The notes under the pieces are model-generated. The model saw only the letters and a program-made list of their open reading frames with translations. It was not told the origin of the DNA and did no database searches. Shown here one piece after another: positions 11,596 to 25,000 of a DNA stretch of 64,000 nt (position 1 is the stretch's first letter; each line of letters begins with the position of its first letter). Location: positions 2,935,165-2,999,164 of the forward strand of contig NW_008708401.1 of assembly GCF_000327385.1 (NCBI RefSeq). Direction: 5' to 3'. Source of the stretch: Lottia gigantea (taxonomy: Eukaryota > Mollusca > Gastropoda > Lottiidae). The position numbers were made by a program, and so were the translations under genes.

Positions 11596-12824
11596 ATTTA
11601 CAATCATCTTAAATACAAGAAAGGTGGCAATTGCAAGCAAGATATTAGACACAGTTTGTAATAGCTTCACATTGTCAAATTATCAAGTTGTATTTTCACA
11701 CCCATTAAGTTAATATGACATGAAATATAATCCATTAACAAAACAAATCCTAAGATTGAAAACAGAAAAGTTTGAACTTGATTTGATTGACATAAAACAT
11801 TAAAGATATATTGACAATAGAGATATTGTATTGGTACAAAGTAATGTACTATGTCAAAAACTTCTTGAACATTAAATGGTCTTTAGTAAATCATTTTAAT
11901 TCATTCGATCATTTATTTTCTAATGTTCAATTTCATATTTATTCTTTTCAAGTTAAAGTACATATACTTGAAGGCATATAGTTATGGTATTATTTCAAAA
12001 TTAACAGTTGACTTAAAGCAGTTTACAAAATATGAGTTATAGATAGAAAATCTATTTTCTTGTTCTAAAAAATCACTTTTATTGTTGACAAGATTTGAAT
12101 TTGATCCAGATTTTCAAGATAATTTTTCAATATTTTCCACTTATAAATTGTGAAATATTTATTTTGAAAACTACATTTGTTACAAAGAAAAACAAATTAC
12201 TTTTTATTCATTTAATGGATTTTATAAAACATTATGCTAGGAAATCGGATATTGAATTTTACTCTGAATTCATATAGATATTCCATAGATTTTTATTACA
12301 GTATAATTTTATAATTTCCTTCCAATATTATTCTAAGTTCCTGGTAACATTTTAAAGTATAATTACCACATTAGTCATTTTGATTAAACTTTTTTTAAGA
12401 CATGATAATCTAAGCCAACATGATAACTTGAGTGGATTCATGTATTTTCAAATATTTATTAAATACCTAAAAATGATGATATTTATTTTTATTTTAAGGT
12501 TATAGTTTAAACAGCTTTCGAAAAATATTCAATTGATTTGCAAAAACATATCTTAAAAAAATAATTTTCTTTGTTTTAGAAAAATATCTAATTAACTTTA
12601 GATTTTTTTTGGAATATCTCATTTATAGAGGAAAAATATATAAATAGTTTAAATAGGCATTTGATATTAGCAAAATATCCAAATTGTTTTAGAAAAATAT
12701 TCAAATGGTTAAAGAAAATTATTCAAATCATTTCAGAAAATCTGAAGGATTAAAAGAATTATCTTAATGATATTATAAAAATATCTTTTGGTCATAATTG
12801 ATATAATTTTACTTATATTTCAGA

Positions 12825-13550
12825 ATGTCTGACCATAGAGAAAAGAATGGTAAAGAAGAAAAGGAAACAGTGCTACCAAAATTACAAACAGGATTTAAAC
12901 CATTTAATATGAATTATTTACAACATCCTCCAAGAATTAAACCAAATTATGGTAAAAAGAAGGTTCAAATTTTACCCAAAACCAACGTGACCCGAGTATT
13001 ACTGTATGACAATATGACACAGCAACAAATGTTAGATGTGAAATTAGCTAATATACGAATAGAAAAACATCGAACCATAAGAATGATGGATTTACATACA
13101 AGATCATTTGCCATGCAAAGGATGAAAAAAATGAGGAGGATGTTTAAAACTGAAATTGACAATTTGAATAAAAAGAATATGACGTGGCTTGAATTTCCAG
13201 AAGAATCTAGATCTGCTGAAGGACATGCAGATGTCAAACTTCCAAAAATTTCTTCGCGCAAAAGTTTAGGCAATATAGAAACAGTGAATGGTATAACTCA
13301 AATGTTCAATACTTTTGGAGTCAGTGAAAAAAGTCAACAACCAGTGGGCATCAAGTATAAAAAATCTGTGAAAGATCCACGATTTGTGTGTTTAGAGAAA
13401 GGATTAGTTAATCTTGATAATCCCAGTGATGGATATGTAGAATTGAGTCCCAGTTTTGTTAAAGATTATTCCAGTATTTCTAGAAGTATATCTCGTATTG
13501 GACTTGTTCCCATGGTTACTGTTGATACACCTGCAGACACTGCAGACTAA
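12825..13550 (+). CDS. Unrecognised basic 241-aa protein
   Basis: An open frame of 241 codons begins with MSDHREKNGKEEKE one base after a consensus acceptor (ATATTTCAG at 12815-12823), so an upstream noncoding exon is likely and the ATG is well placed. The protein has a proline- and lysine-rich N-terminal third (LPKLQTGFKPFN), a basic middle that looks helical (MQRMKKMRRMFKTEIDNLNKK), then a serine-rich tail. No signal peptide or membrane segment is visible. Codon use is ordinary for the region and no stop or frameshift interrupts it. I do not recognise the family and assign no function. A candidate AATAAA lies at 14186-14191. It points toward the tail of the KIF27 gene. Confidence 0.75.
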   Translation: MSDHREKNGKEEKETVLPKLQTGFKPFNMNYLQHPPRIKPNYGKKKVQILPKTNVTRVLLYDNMTQQQMLDVKLANIRIEKHRTIRMMDLHTRSFAMQRMKKMRRMFKTEIDNLNKKNMTWLEFPEESRSAEGHADVKLPKISSRKSLGNIETVNGITQMFNTFGVSEKSQQPVGIKYKKSVKDPRFVCLEKGLVNLDNPSDGYVELSPSFVKDYSSISRSISRIGLVPMVTVDTPADTAD

Positions 13551-16089
13551 TATTTCATCTTCAGAAATTACCAAACTAACATCTTACTACAGGTTTAGAC
13601 TCTGGATTATATTCAGAGTTGACATTGTGGTTTCTGAATTTTATTATGTCAATCATTTTGACTAAAAACATCAACGCCAAAATAGTACTAGGCTAGGAGT
13701 TTAGGGTTTCTTTGGTATGTACCATAGTAAAGTGTGTTTATTTCAATTATTAAATAATTATACCTTACATGTGTATTTCTATAGACCGTAAAGAACCCAA
13801 AAAATTGATTTCATTTGAAAATTATATAGTTTGTAGTTGTCAAAATTGACCCTTTTCAAGTCACTTAAATATAAACAGTAGTCAGAGAAATGGTTTTATG
13901 AGGACAATTATATAATACATACTTGGCCTTGATACTGATCTTTTAAAAATCACATTATTATTTAAATAACCTTCAGTTAAAAATAGCTTAAAATGTCACA
14001 CCTTTATATGCATATCCAACAAACGTGTTTTTCTCTTGTTTGCTCTCAATGTGATAGATGGTACAATATCATTATCAACAACCCCTCCCCAGCCTCCTGC
14101 TAATGCCTTTCCCATACCACCACAAAATCAATCATAGGAGTTGATATTTCATAAACAAGAAATTTATAATAGTTGGAATGTATTAAATAAAACTATCACA
14201 AAAAACATGGACGGAAATAAAAATATACCATTAATATTTGAACACAAAAAATATACTTAACAAGCACATCAAATTATAGACAATTGTAGAGTTAAATAAT
14301 TAAATGGATGGATAGGTTCTTTATAAAGTATTATTTGTACTGTCAGTGAAAAACAGTGAGTGTCAATCAAAAAGTCGTAAGCCTCATCCAGAGGGAGATT
14401 CATCTGCAAATTGGATTATCAATAACCTTATAACATCTATACAATTGGTTTCAGCTTTTCATCTCTGATATTGCCAAGGCTTAAAACTTTTTGAATGACC
14501 CTCATAAATCAACAAACAACTTTTCTGAGCTCAACTGGAATACTATTGTAACTTGTGTTTGTTTGATTGACATCTACAACATGAATAATGGAGATGGACA
14601 AAATGGATGGATTTTCTTAAAATTAGAGCTAGTTTATAAGATATACATATCTATATATATTTATATAGAATAATACAAAAGGATGTAACAACTACATTCC
14701 AATGAATTTGTATCAACACAAATAGCAGATGAATACTAGGTTAAATTTGTAATTAGATTTGTCATATTTCCCATTATGCAAAAAATTCTACCTACAAAAG
14801 CCTTTGTACCTAACAATATTGGCCAAAACTAATTTTTCTTTCAGCAACTATCATTTTGTTTAACGGACAAAATTCTAGTAATATTTCACTTTTATCAATG
14901 TCTGGTAATAAAAACCCTGTTTCTCCTTGATATTGACACATAAGAATTGTCTGACACTTAGTGGCTCTAATTTGCTCATTACGTGTCACTTAGTCATGCA
15001 TGAATTGGGACATATTTGCAAGATTGTAAAGATATTTTGACCAATAGATAGTGTCTTTTCAAAAGCTTTTGAGACATGCAACTTTTGAGACGATACTTTT
15101 CATTGGTCAAAATATAGTCACCTTGTAAAGAATCCAATCAAATTCAACTTCCTCACCAACAGGAATGTTTCAAATGTATCTACAGCTTAAAGACACATAA
15201 CTAATGAGCTGGCCATATAATTACTGCAATAAACTTATTTAGGCAGTGATATATATAGCAACATAAAAATGTTAAATGTCCAGCACTTCTAGATATTATA
15301 CACAACAAACTAAAAACAATACCAAATATATCTACAATTTCAGTCAAATCAACAATTCTATAGTCAGTCATTGATATTTAAGCAAGTTTCAAAACATGAA
15401 GAGCAGTCAAATATATTGACTTTGATATTAATCTTAACATCAATTTTGTCGTAAATACAGTAACGGTACTTCTAAATGTAAAATACTACACTACCAACAA
15501 ATTCTTATTGACACAGCTCTAGGGATCACTCAAAACATCATCATGTTTAGTCCACTTCATTTTTAGTCAGTAAGCTAAAAGTCAGACATGCATTGTTTCA
15601 ATTGTTTTTGTCTTCTTCAAAATGAATGTAATGTTTATTTAGACAAGGATGTCCAGTAAAATTTCAGAGGTAAAATTAATGGGACTTTGTGTAAATTTTA
15701 TCATTTTAAACTTACAAACCAGATATCATGTAATATCAATGACTGAATCACTAGATGAATAAATAATTTCAATATTTACAATCATTATGATATCATAGAT
15801 ATATTACTATACTGTGATATGCTAAGAATTAAGCAACTTGTAATAAATAAATTCTCAAGAGAATGGAATCTTCAAGCTATTATGAAGGTACTTGCCATTT
15901 GGATAGAATAAAAATATGTAAAAAATAACTTTGTACTTTCAATTTGTAAGTCATATATATTAATCATTTTAGTTTGATGGCAAATTATAGAGAAAAATGC
16001 ATTGGTGGTTGCAAATATGATAATATTATATATCATTGGACTCATCTTAAAGAATTTCTTATCCTTTATGAGATAATTCAATCTGTGTT
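13551..16089. other. Intergenic region between convergent genes
   Basis: 2.5 kb that should hold the 3' UTRs of the 241-aa gene (+) and of KIF27 (-). A minus-strand AATAAA lies at the complement of 15634-15639. A small inverted repeat is visible near 15030-15115 (ATTTTGACCAAT paired with ATTGGTCAAAAT). No ORF here looks real. Confidence 0.55.
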
Positions 16090-19000
16090 TTACTGACCCC
16101 AAGGATTATTATTGCTCTGTGTTTCTAAAGAATCTGAAAATAAAAGAACAAGAGCTAGAATTTGTTTGTTTTCTTACAAATTGGATGTGGTTCTTGTTGT
16201 TTACATATGGATCTTGTTTTCCAAACATGGATTGTCAATTTGATGTGGGTTTGTCAATTTCTTTTAAATTTTTTTAAATAGGGATCTGGAAAATAGAAAC
16301 AATGAACTGGAAGTTAACAAACCTTGTAACTGTGAGCCATTTACACTTCTACCAATATTGGATTTTCTCATCTGAACCTCCTCTGCTGTCATTGGTCGTA
16401 AATCTCGACGAGATATTTTAACAGGCGTAGTAATCTGTGGTAAATCCGTACTACCACCATTTTGACTTGACTCTCGATGTTTACCACTGGTGGATCTAAA
16501 ACAAACACATATTTTCATGTAGAAGTATTTGATAAGTCACAGACCATTCCCAGTTGTGTATATATATTATTTTTCACAATTTTACAACTAAAATGGTAAA
16601 TCATTCTTTTAAAATGCAGCTGTGAAAAAGTTTCTTCATTCAAACAGCCAATTAGTAACTAGTTGAGACCATTTAAATATTGTTGCTCCCATCCAGTCAG
16701 AAAAGAAATTATTTTAAATTCTCAGCATGCCTTCTAAGATTGGTTGTGTTTAATGTTTCATAATCAAGGCCAACCTACCTGCGAGTGTTATCTCTTCTAG
16801 GGGTTTCAGCTATTGAATTCAACACTCCTAATTCTTCAAATACTGAAATACAAAGCAGAGACTTCAACTGTAATAGCTGTTGTCACATTGTGGTCTTAAA
16901 TATCAAGCCTATATTAAAAGTTGCCTCCCTCAGGAGAACAGTAGAGGTGGCCTGAATGATGATAGTGATTAACATAAATGTGCTCTTTATTCAAATTTAG
17001 ACTATTATCTGAAATGATTTATGAAATTAGAGAAATATTTGTTGTGAAAATCTACCTTGTGAGTTTAGTATTCCATTTGAAATCAAATCTCTGATTTTCT
17101 TCTTTAAATCACGACTAGTTTTCTTGTAATAATATAATTCTTTTTCTAAATGCTGTATTCTGAAAAGTTAAATAATAAGTCTGAAATAATGTAACACTGT
17201 TTGAGCAAAACACCAACAATCAGAACATTTGCAGCAGTCAGAGCTCTATTGACAATGGCCAATAACTGCAATGTTGTGCTCTAACCAAATGGGTTTGAAA
17301 AGGAATTAGGGCCCATTACCCCTAGTAATTCATTAAATTTATTAACATTGACAGCAAATAGAATTGTTAACCAATAATACCTATATTTTACCTACCTTAA
17401 ATCTACTCCACCCTCACCATTAGCCATTCCACCACCTCCCTCTGTTAACTGTGTCATTAGCAATTGCATCTTCTGTTCGTACTCCCTCTGTTGTTTGGTT
17501 AATTTCCTGTCTATTTCTAATGTAGTACGTTGTAAAGCACTTTCTAGCTCTCGAATCAATCTTTCTTGTTCATCAACTTTAACCTGAAGACCAAAGATAA
17601 AAAAACACAATGTATTTACTTACAAAATTTTTTGAATATTAAATGACACAGATCAAGACATGCATAGCAATTTCATCGGATCAAGAAAAGAAACGGAAAA
17701 ACACTTCAGATTTGTATTTCAATCAGATTAAAAATTATTTCAGAAAGACCATGAAACCCGAATCAAATTGGTCACAAACCTCATATTCACTACATGATAA
17801 TTGAAGTTGTCTTTCTTCTTCTCTTAAACTTATCACTTTCTCAAAATATTTAGCCAGTAGTGATCTTAGTTCTGCTGTTTTTAATACGTTTAATTTATTC
17901 ACCAAGTTTTCATCACTCTGTAAGATAAATATAAACATGGCTTTTGAATATTTCATAATGACCAAATTTGTTTTGTGGAATTTAAATACTACGTAAGGGT
18001 CTCATCTTACGCTGCTAACATGTTTCAGATACGAAATGCTCATCACAGCTGGTTTGGATATGGGGTTAATTTTGATACACTGGGACTTGAATTCAGTACA
18101 GATATATTTGATCCAAGGTGTTGATAACTTGTGTTTTAATGACATTCTAATTTGTAATAAGATATTTTACCTGTTGTGTAAGTAATTGTGATTGACGTAA
18201 TTCAGCTTTCCTATTATTAATAGTATCTGTTTTATATTCTATAGCTGCATCTAACGCTTCTATAGCTTCATCTAATTCTATTAATCTAAATACAATAATA
18301 ATACAAAATCTATCAGGATTAAATTTAGAGTTTTCAAACTATGGCTATTGAATGTCTTTTGTTAATTACAGGAACTACAGACATGTAATGAAAAATATGG
18401 AATGTCCAAATAGATGCCATAAATTGCTCTCATACACTGGATTTATAATTCCTTAAAGGTGATTATACAGTTTATTTTATCCAATCAGATCCTTCTATTT
18501 CTAGAAATTATGAAAGTTATATTTTTGAGAAATACAACAAGAGCACATTTTTACCTCCTTTCTTCTTCATTAGAGAGTATTTCACCACAACCTAATTTCT
18601 CATCAATCACCAGACGACGTTTGAGTAGTTTTTCACGACTGTGTTTCAACTTCTGCATATCATCTTTAATAGCTGTCCTTTGTTCATCAGAAGATTCACT
18701 GTATTCTTTTTTCTTCTCATCAATTATTTTATCAACAGAATCAAGTTTGGACGATAATGTGACTAGATCCTGAATAAGATAAGATGATTATTTTTATTAC
18801 ATGCCAACCGAGATTAGAACCCACCCATCATTTGAGGACATAAAAAAGCAAATGATGTCATGTTAAGAAACAACACTATAACCGACTGTGCTATAGAACC
18901 AAAAGAATGAGTTTAAAACAGACACACACTGATTTTTCAATCAAATTTTCAACTTACCTTACTTAACATCTGACTTGAACGCAGTTTCTTAATTTCTAAT

Positions 19001-22000
19001 TCACTTTTCTCTGATAATATAGCTTCTTTTCTTACTATAATATCTTCTCTTTTACGTAATTCCTGAAAAAAACAGATGATTGTTAAAATCTAGGATTATC
19101 AATTTAAAAAGAAATGTGAAATGTGGAATGGACATGGCCTATGACAATATATATCCACATATAAGATGTATAATATATAGAATATGAAAATGAAAAGTAA
19201 AAATATACCTCTTGTAAACCTTCCATTTGTCTTCTTTGTTGTATTATTTTCTCCATTTCAATATCCAGCCATCTTTTCTGTTCATCTATCTTCTCTAATT
19301 GTTCCCTGGTAGTAAAATCAAATGAAAGGTGTATAGGCCAATTATTAGAAAAAATTCTTTAATTCAAGAAAATTATGTGCCTAATCTTTCAAAGTTCTAG
19401 ACGATCTATGTACTTTTAGATTCACCAAGTCTGCCAATTCATTCTGTACCAGATAAGGGGAAACTGATTGAAATACTCAAAAGATCAGAAGCTACCTCAG
19501 TCAGTTCCTGTTCAAAGATATACAATATTAACTAGATTCCAGTACAAGAAGATTTTAAAATCTTATCATTTCAGGATCTTGTCTAAGAAATAAATTTTCA
19601 ACACCTAAACGACAATCCAACTTACATCTGTACTGGTGGTAAGGAACCACATCTTAGACGTCTCTGTGCTGCAGCAATTTCTTCATTTTTACGTTTTAAT
19701 ATCTTCTGTTGTTGTTCATTCTTTATTTCTAATTCTTTTACTTTCTGTAATTCTTTCTGCATATCTCTCTACAGAAAAATCATTTAAAGACATTAGTGAT
19801 TGGGACTAGACAGTTAAAAATAGAGATCACCATTTTTTAAAAAGATTGACTAAACCTATTGTATTGATCAAATGGATCAACTGCAAAAAAATAAGAAAGC
19901 AGACTTATATAAGGTCATCAGACTTTCACTTGCTGACAGAAATTATAATCCTGTATTTTTCATTTTGTATTGTGTGATTACATACAACATTGTATGAAAT
20001 AATAACCCATTACTTACCTCTACTTTCGATTTCTGTTCAGTTTCATCTTTTAATTTTTTATGCAAGTTATCTTGTTGTTGTTTCATTCTGTCTACAGCCA
20101 GTTGTAAATCTTGAATTCTACATTAAAATACAGTAAAGTTATTATTTTATATATTTTGGCTACCATTGTTCATCATTAAAGTTATAATGAAATTGCACAA
20201 GACCTCTAACTGAAAATTGAAATGGTGCAAATCAATGCTGTCAGTGTCACTGATACACATAAAAAAATCAGAAAATCCTCTTTACAATACACATAAAGTT
20301 TGATTTTGTTTGCTCTTATAATATTTGAAATAAACTTTAATTTTAAAGGTTAAAGTCTATTTACTTTTTCTCATTTTGCTCAGCAAAATCTGCAACTTTC
20401 TTTGTATCTCTTTGTTTCTGTTGTAAAGCAGTCATTTTACTTCTTGCTGCATCAATTTTCTTCTTATATTCACTGAAAAAAGGAGTTCATTTTCATTTCT
20501 GTTGTAAAACATTATGTGGTGAAAACAAACAGATATAAAAATATGGAAAATGTTGCATTTTTCATAAAATGTTATTGGGAGAAAATTTACTAGCTAACAT
20601 TTCTAATTTCTGTTTTTCTGTTATCTCTTGATGTTCCTTAACCTCTAAACCTTGTAGTGCCTTCTGTGTTTCATGTAATTCTTTCTCTACTGTATTCTTC
20701 ATCTGAAACAACACAAACATTTAATCAAAGCTACAGGTTTAGGTGGTTGAAAAGCTAGAACTGTAGAATAACTGCAAGCAAATAAAACCGTTCTATCACC
20801 ATGGTTACAAAACCTTTCTGAAGTTCATGGTTTTGTCATTCCTTTTCTATGAAGGGTATTTCCCTTGATTCACAAAGGCTGAAATAGTCAGTTGACATCT
20901 AGACTTTGACACATCAACATGGTTTGCCAGTCATTTTAGACTAATAAACTGAATGACTAGAATATCCTGGGTGGATCAGGGTGAATTTTCTCTGAGAAAT
21001 ATCCTTATATTTATTTACCTTTTCTAAACTTTTAATTTTTTCTTCATATTGTTTATTCATTAGAGCAGCATCTTTACCAGATCTCACAAGTTCTCCTATT
21101 AACTGTTCTTTCAATCTGAAATGCAATAAAATTAAAAGAATTTCCTTCATTCAACACAGCTGTAAATAGATACAGATAATCCAGGTTTGGCCAAGTACCA
21201 GCTAGTAGTCAGGATCCTTTTAATCTAAGTTGTTTTCTTGTAAACAAAATGGTTCTTTCTTTTGTTTGTTCACCTACTTGGGCTAATGAAAAAGGGCCAT
21301 TCAATGCAGTATCCAATGCTGGATAACTTGTCATGTCATCTCTCATACAGCTTTCGCTTTTTCAGTTACATATGAACAGCCGGATGCTTTTCCACATGTG
21401 CTTAACTGGACAACTTAATGTTAGAAGTACCTGATAAGTTGTGCACTGGAATAAGAGGGAAAATTAGTATTTCTTTTTTGACAAAATTGCCACAAATTAA
21501 CAAACCTGATATTGATGGATAAATCTCTCATTTTTTGACTGGATTCAAGAACTTTTAATTTAGCCTGTTTAATTTTCTTTTTCTGTAGATCAGCGCTGGA
21601 CGTGTTGTCAATATTAGTATATGTTAGTCTACTATCTTGATCTCTACTACCATCCTCTACATCAATACTTTTATCTAATATCCTGGTACTGCATCTTAAA
21701 TCTGAAAAAATCCAGTCTACTTATAATGATAATATCCTGAATCTAAAAAAAATGTTACTTATTGAGCACAATCAGTAAATGGTTAAAACAAAAAAAAAAG
21801 GGTGTCATTAAATTATTGTGAAATATCACGCAATCAAAAATCACACAAAATTCAGCATTTTAGTTTGGTTTAATGCAACAAACAATAAACCATTGAACAC
21901 ATGAAGTTGTTAAAATTGTTCACATTCTTTACGGCAAAGAAGAGGCTGAAACTAACACAAGGTACGTATTAAAATATATTTTACCAGATTTCAGTCTGTT

Positions 22001-25000
22001 GAGTTCAGCTTGATGACTTTCTATATCTTTAGTTCCATCTTTCTTCACCCGGAATGTTCCTTTACGTACAAAATTACCTTCCCTGAAACAACATCAAAAT
22101 TAATCCCTTACTATTGGTAACAGACAAATCAGTAAAAGATCTTGGATAAAATAAACATAAGAGCTCACATTCTTCTGAGGAATCTTTCTAATAATGAAGG
22201 CTTACCCTTGATGGTAACCCTACACTTACTTGTAGTGGGAATACTTACCCTTCTGAGTCACTATGGGAACTGTCATCACTAAATGTTCTACTTACCCCTC
22301 TGAGTCACTATGAGAACTGTCATCACTAAATGTTCTACTTACCCCTCTGAGTCACTATGGGAACTGTCATCACTAAATGTTTGATGTAGGACATCATCAT
22401 GATCTTCTAACCGACTCACAAGCAACTGACTTCTAGCTCTAAAACTCTGCATCACTCTCTCTAATGAAAACAGCGCTGGACTGGTTTTAATATTCCGTGA
22501 TGCTGGTCTATGACTTCCATTATTGATCTGAAAACCCCCAAAAAATATCTTAATTTTCTTATATAATAATGTACAAAAGCATTACATGTAAATTTCTCAT
22601 TTATTATATATTCTGTACAAATTATCAAAACAATGTCCATATATCTTAGGCTGTTCCTTCATGTGGGTAAACTGCTAGATATTGGGAATTATAACTCAAC
22701 AGTTAACAAGGAGTTCTTCGTAGGTGTCTACCATAATCAGGAGTCAATTACGGCCTGACGCTAGAGAGATCATTGAACTGGGTCTGCTTTTGAGAACCTG
22801 AATTACATTGCGTGAAGTTAGCAAATTCATTGAATATAACAGATAATGACTACTTACACTATCAGATCTATGTAAATGTACTGGAACTGATTTAGGTCTT
22901 CTATTTGATAATGGTAATCTATCACTGGTCAAACTATCACCACAATCAGTATTCTCATGACTTAATGCCTTCTGTAATTAATAATATAAGTATGTTTAGT
23001 CCCTTTTTCCCTTTGGTCAGGCAAGGCAGGGATGGTCTCCTGGCAACTGCTCGTTATAATTGTCATCCAGATGTACACAAAACTAGACCAAGAGGTTCAT
23101 GTTCATCTGTCCTTGATTTTGTCACTAAAATAAGTCTATTTGCTTTAATACTACAGAGGTTGAGGTTATGGTATATGAATTATGAAAGAGAGAACTGAAG
23201 AATGGAGCTTGAGCTAACCTTTAAGGCCTTCTGAAGTTCTTCTATCTTAATCTGTTGTTGTAATAACTGTTGTTCTTGTTTCTGAATGATTTCTTCGGCT
23301 GATAACAAAGAATTAGCTGTTTCTTCAGCTGCATCTTCCTATAAATATCATAAGATAATGTTTAAATATACAATTTACATCAAAATATTGTGAATGATGT
23401 TCAGGTCCATCACTAGCCCTAGGTCTCAAGTATGTGACTCAACAAGATTTTCAAGTCATCTAAATTTTTCAGGTGGCCCTCTCCCTTAGGCCTGATGATG
23501 TTATTCCAAGCTAGCAGATTCAGGTTTTGAAAATTATGGACCAAGGAGGGAGATCTTACCAATTCTAAAATTCTCTCTGATAGATTATTAACTTCTTTTG
23601 ACTTTTCAGCAAATATTTCTTCATCACTATGTAGATCTGCATGACACTGAAATAATAAAAACACAAAAGTATGCAAACTTCAAATCAATTATTATAATTT
23701 CATATAATTGCAAATGAATTAACATTATTTCAAATAGGAAGCTGTCTAGATTCTCCGCCTTACCTTCTTTAACTGGTTTTCTAAATCTTTAATAGTTTGA
23801 TTTTCTATTTCACTGGATGTTAATGTAGATGGTACTCTATTCTTTATCTATAATACCAAAACAATATATTTACATACCATAGTATCTTATTATCTGTGAA
23901 TTTGTGATGTACATTCCAGGTGTCATTACAAATTGTTGAAAATTGTTTTAAATACCAGAATCCTTGTGATGAATCTTGCTCATTTAATAACATCTGCAAC
24001 AGTTTTGACAACTCTGAGAGATTAAGGCCACACAAATGTAAATATATGTAGTCATAAACCTGTCAAGTTGTTGCAGATTAACTACCAGTAATGCTTTCAA
24101 AACTTCTATGACCACAACAACAATGATCAACAATGATAGTGGACCACAGCCATATATGCCCACCACGGCATGCGGATAGTAAATATTCAAGATCTTAGGG
24201 CAAGGGCAATAACTCTGCTTCTAACAGTCGAAAAACGCTCAAATTCGAACTTGATCTTCGTTTTATGAATATGTATACACAAACCGAATTTCATTTGATT
24301 GCATCAAAAAATCTAGTTTTTAGAGCGTTTACAAGCAAATGTTAACGGATGGACTGACCGAGGGATGGACGAACGGGCGGACGGGCAGGCAGACAGGGGT
24401 GACGACGATATACGTCCACATAGAGAGATGTAGGCGTATAAAAAGGGGAAACTATATTGTTGTTTTTTTATTTGAGTTTAACCCTAGCTATTGCTAGTAC
24501 AATGAACATTATTGTTTACCTCTTCCATCAAGTCTAACCAATCTTTGAGTCTAAAATCTTGACTTTTAGTAAGAATATTTCTATCTTGTATCTCCATTAG
24601 TTGCTTGTAGGCTTCCTCTCCTATCATTCTATAGTGGGCACATTCTGTTTGTAACCTAATCAAAAAAATAATATCCCCTTAAATAAAGTATTAGACTAAT
24701 ATTCATCAAATGGCAATCAACTGATAAAGTTTTAGCTAGTGCTCTTCAAATATGCATTTTTTACTAAAAACAACACTTGAAATTAAATTAACCCTTTCAA
24801 AATACAGTCACATGACATCAAATTGCTTTCACAAAATATCACTGAGATCAGAGCATTATATAATTTTTAAGATATTCCATGACCTGGTTGTTATGGGGTC
24901 ATCATATTTTGACATTGAGCCAAAAAGATCAAGAAAAACTAACCCATACCGCCATATAGTCTTACCTCACTACCTTATCCTCTAAATGTTTAATATGATT

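Larger units (their letters stand above)
9064..12824. other. Intergenic region with foldback sequences
   Basis: 3.8 kb between TRDMT1 and the unrecognised gene at 12825. It is strongly AT-rich and has no supported ORF. It holds the TRDMT1 poly(A) signal (9359-9364), a perfect 29-bp inverted repeat (9990-10084) and a second inverted repeat (11470-11595). The stretch just upstream of 12825 has repeated AAAAATAT-TCAAAT-like words and presumably includes the 5' intron of the downstream gene. Confidence 0.6.
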
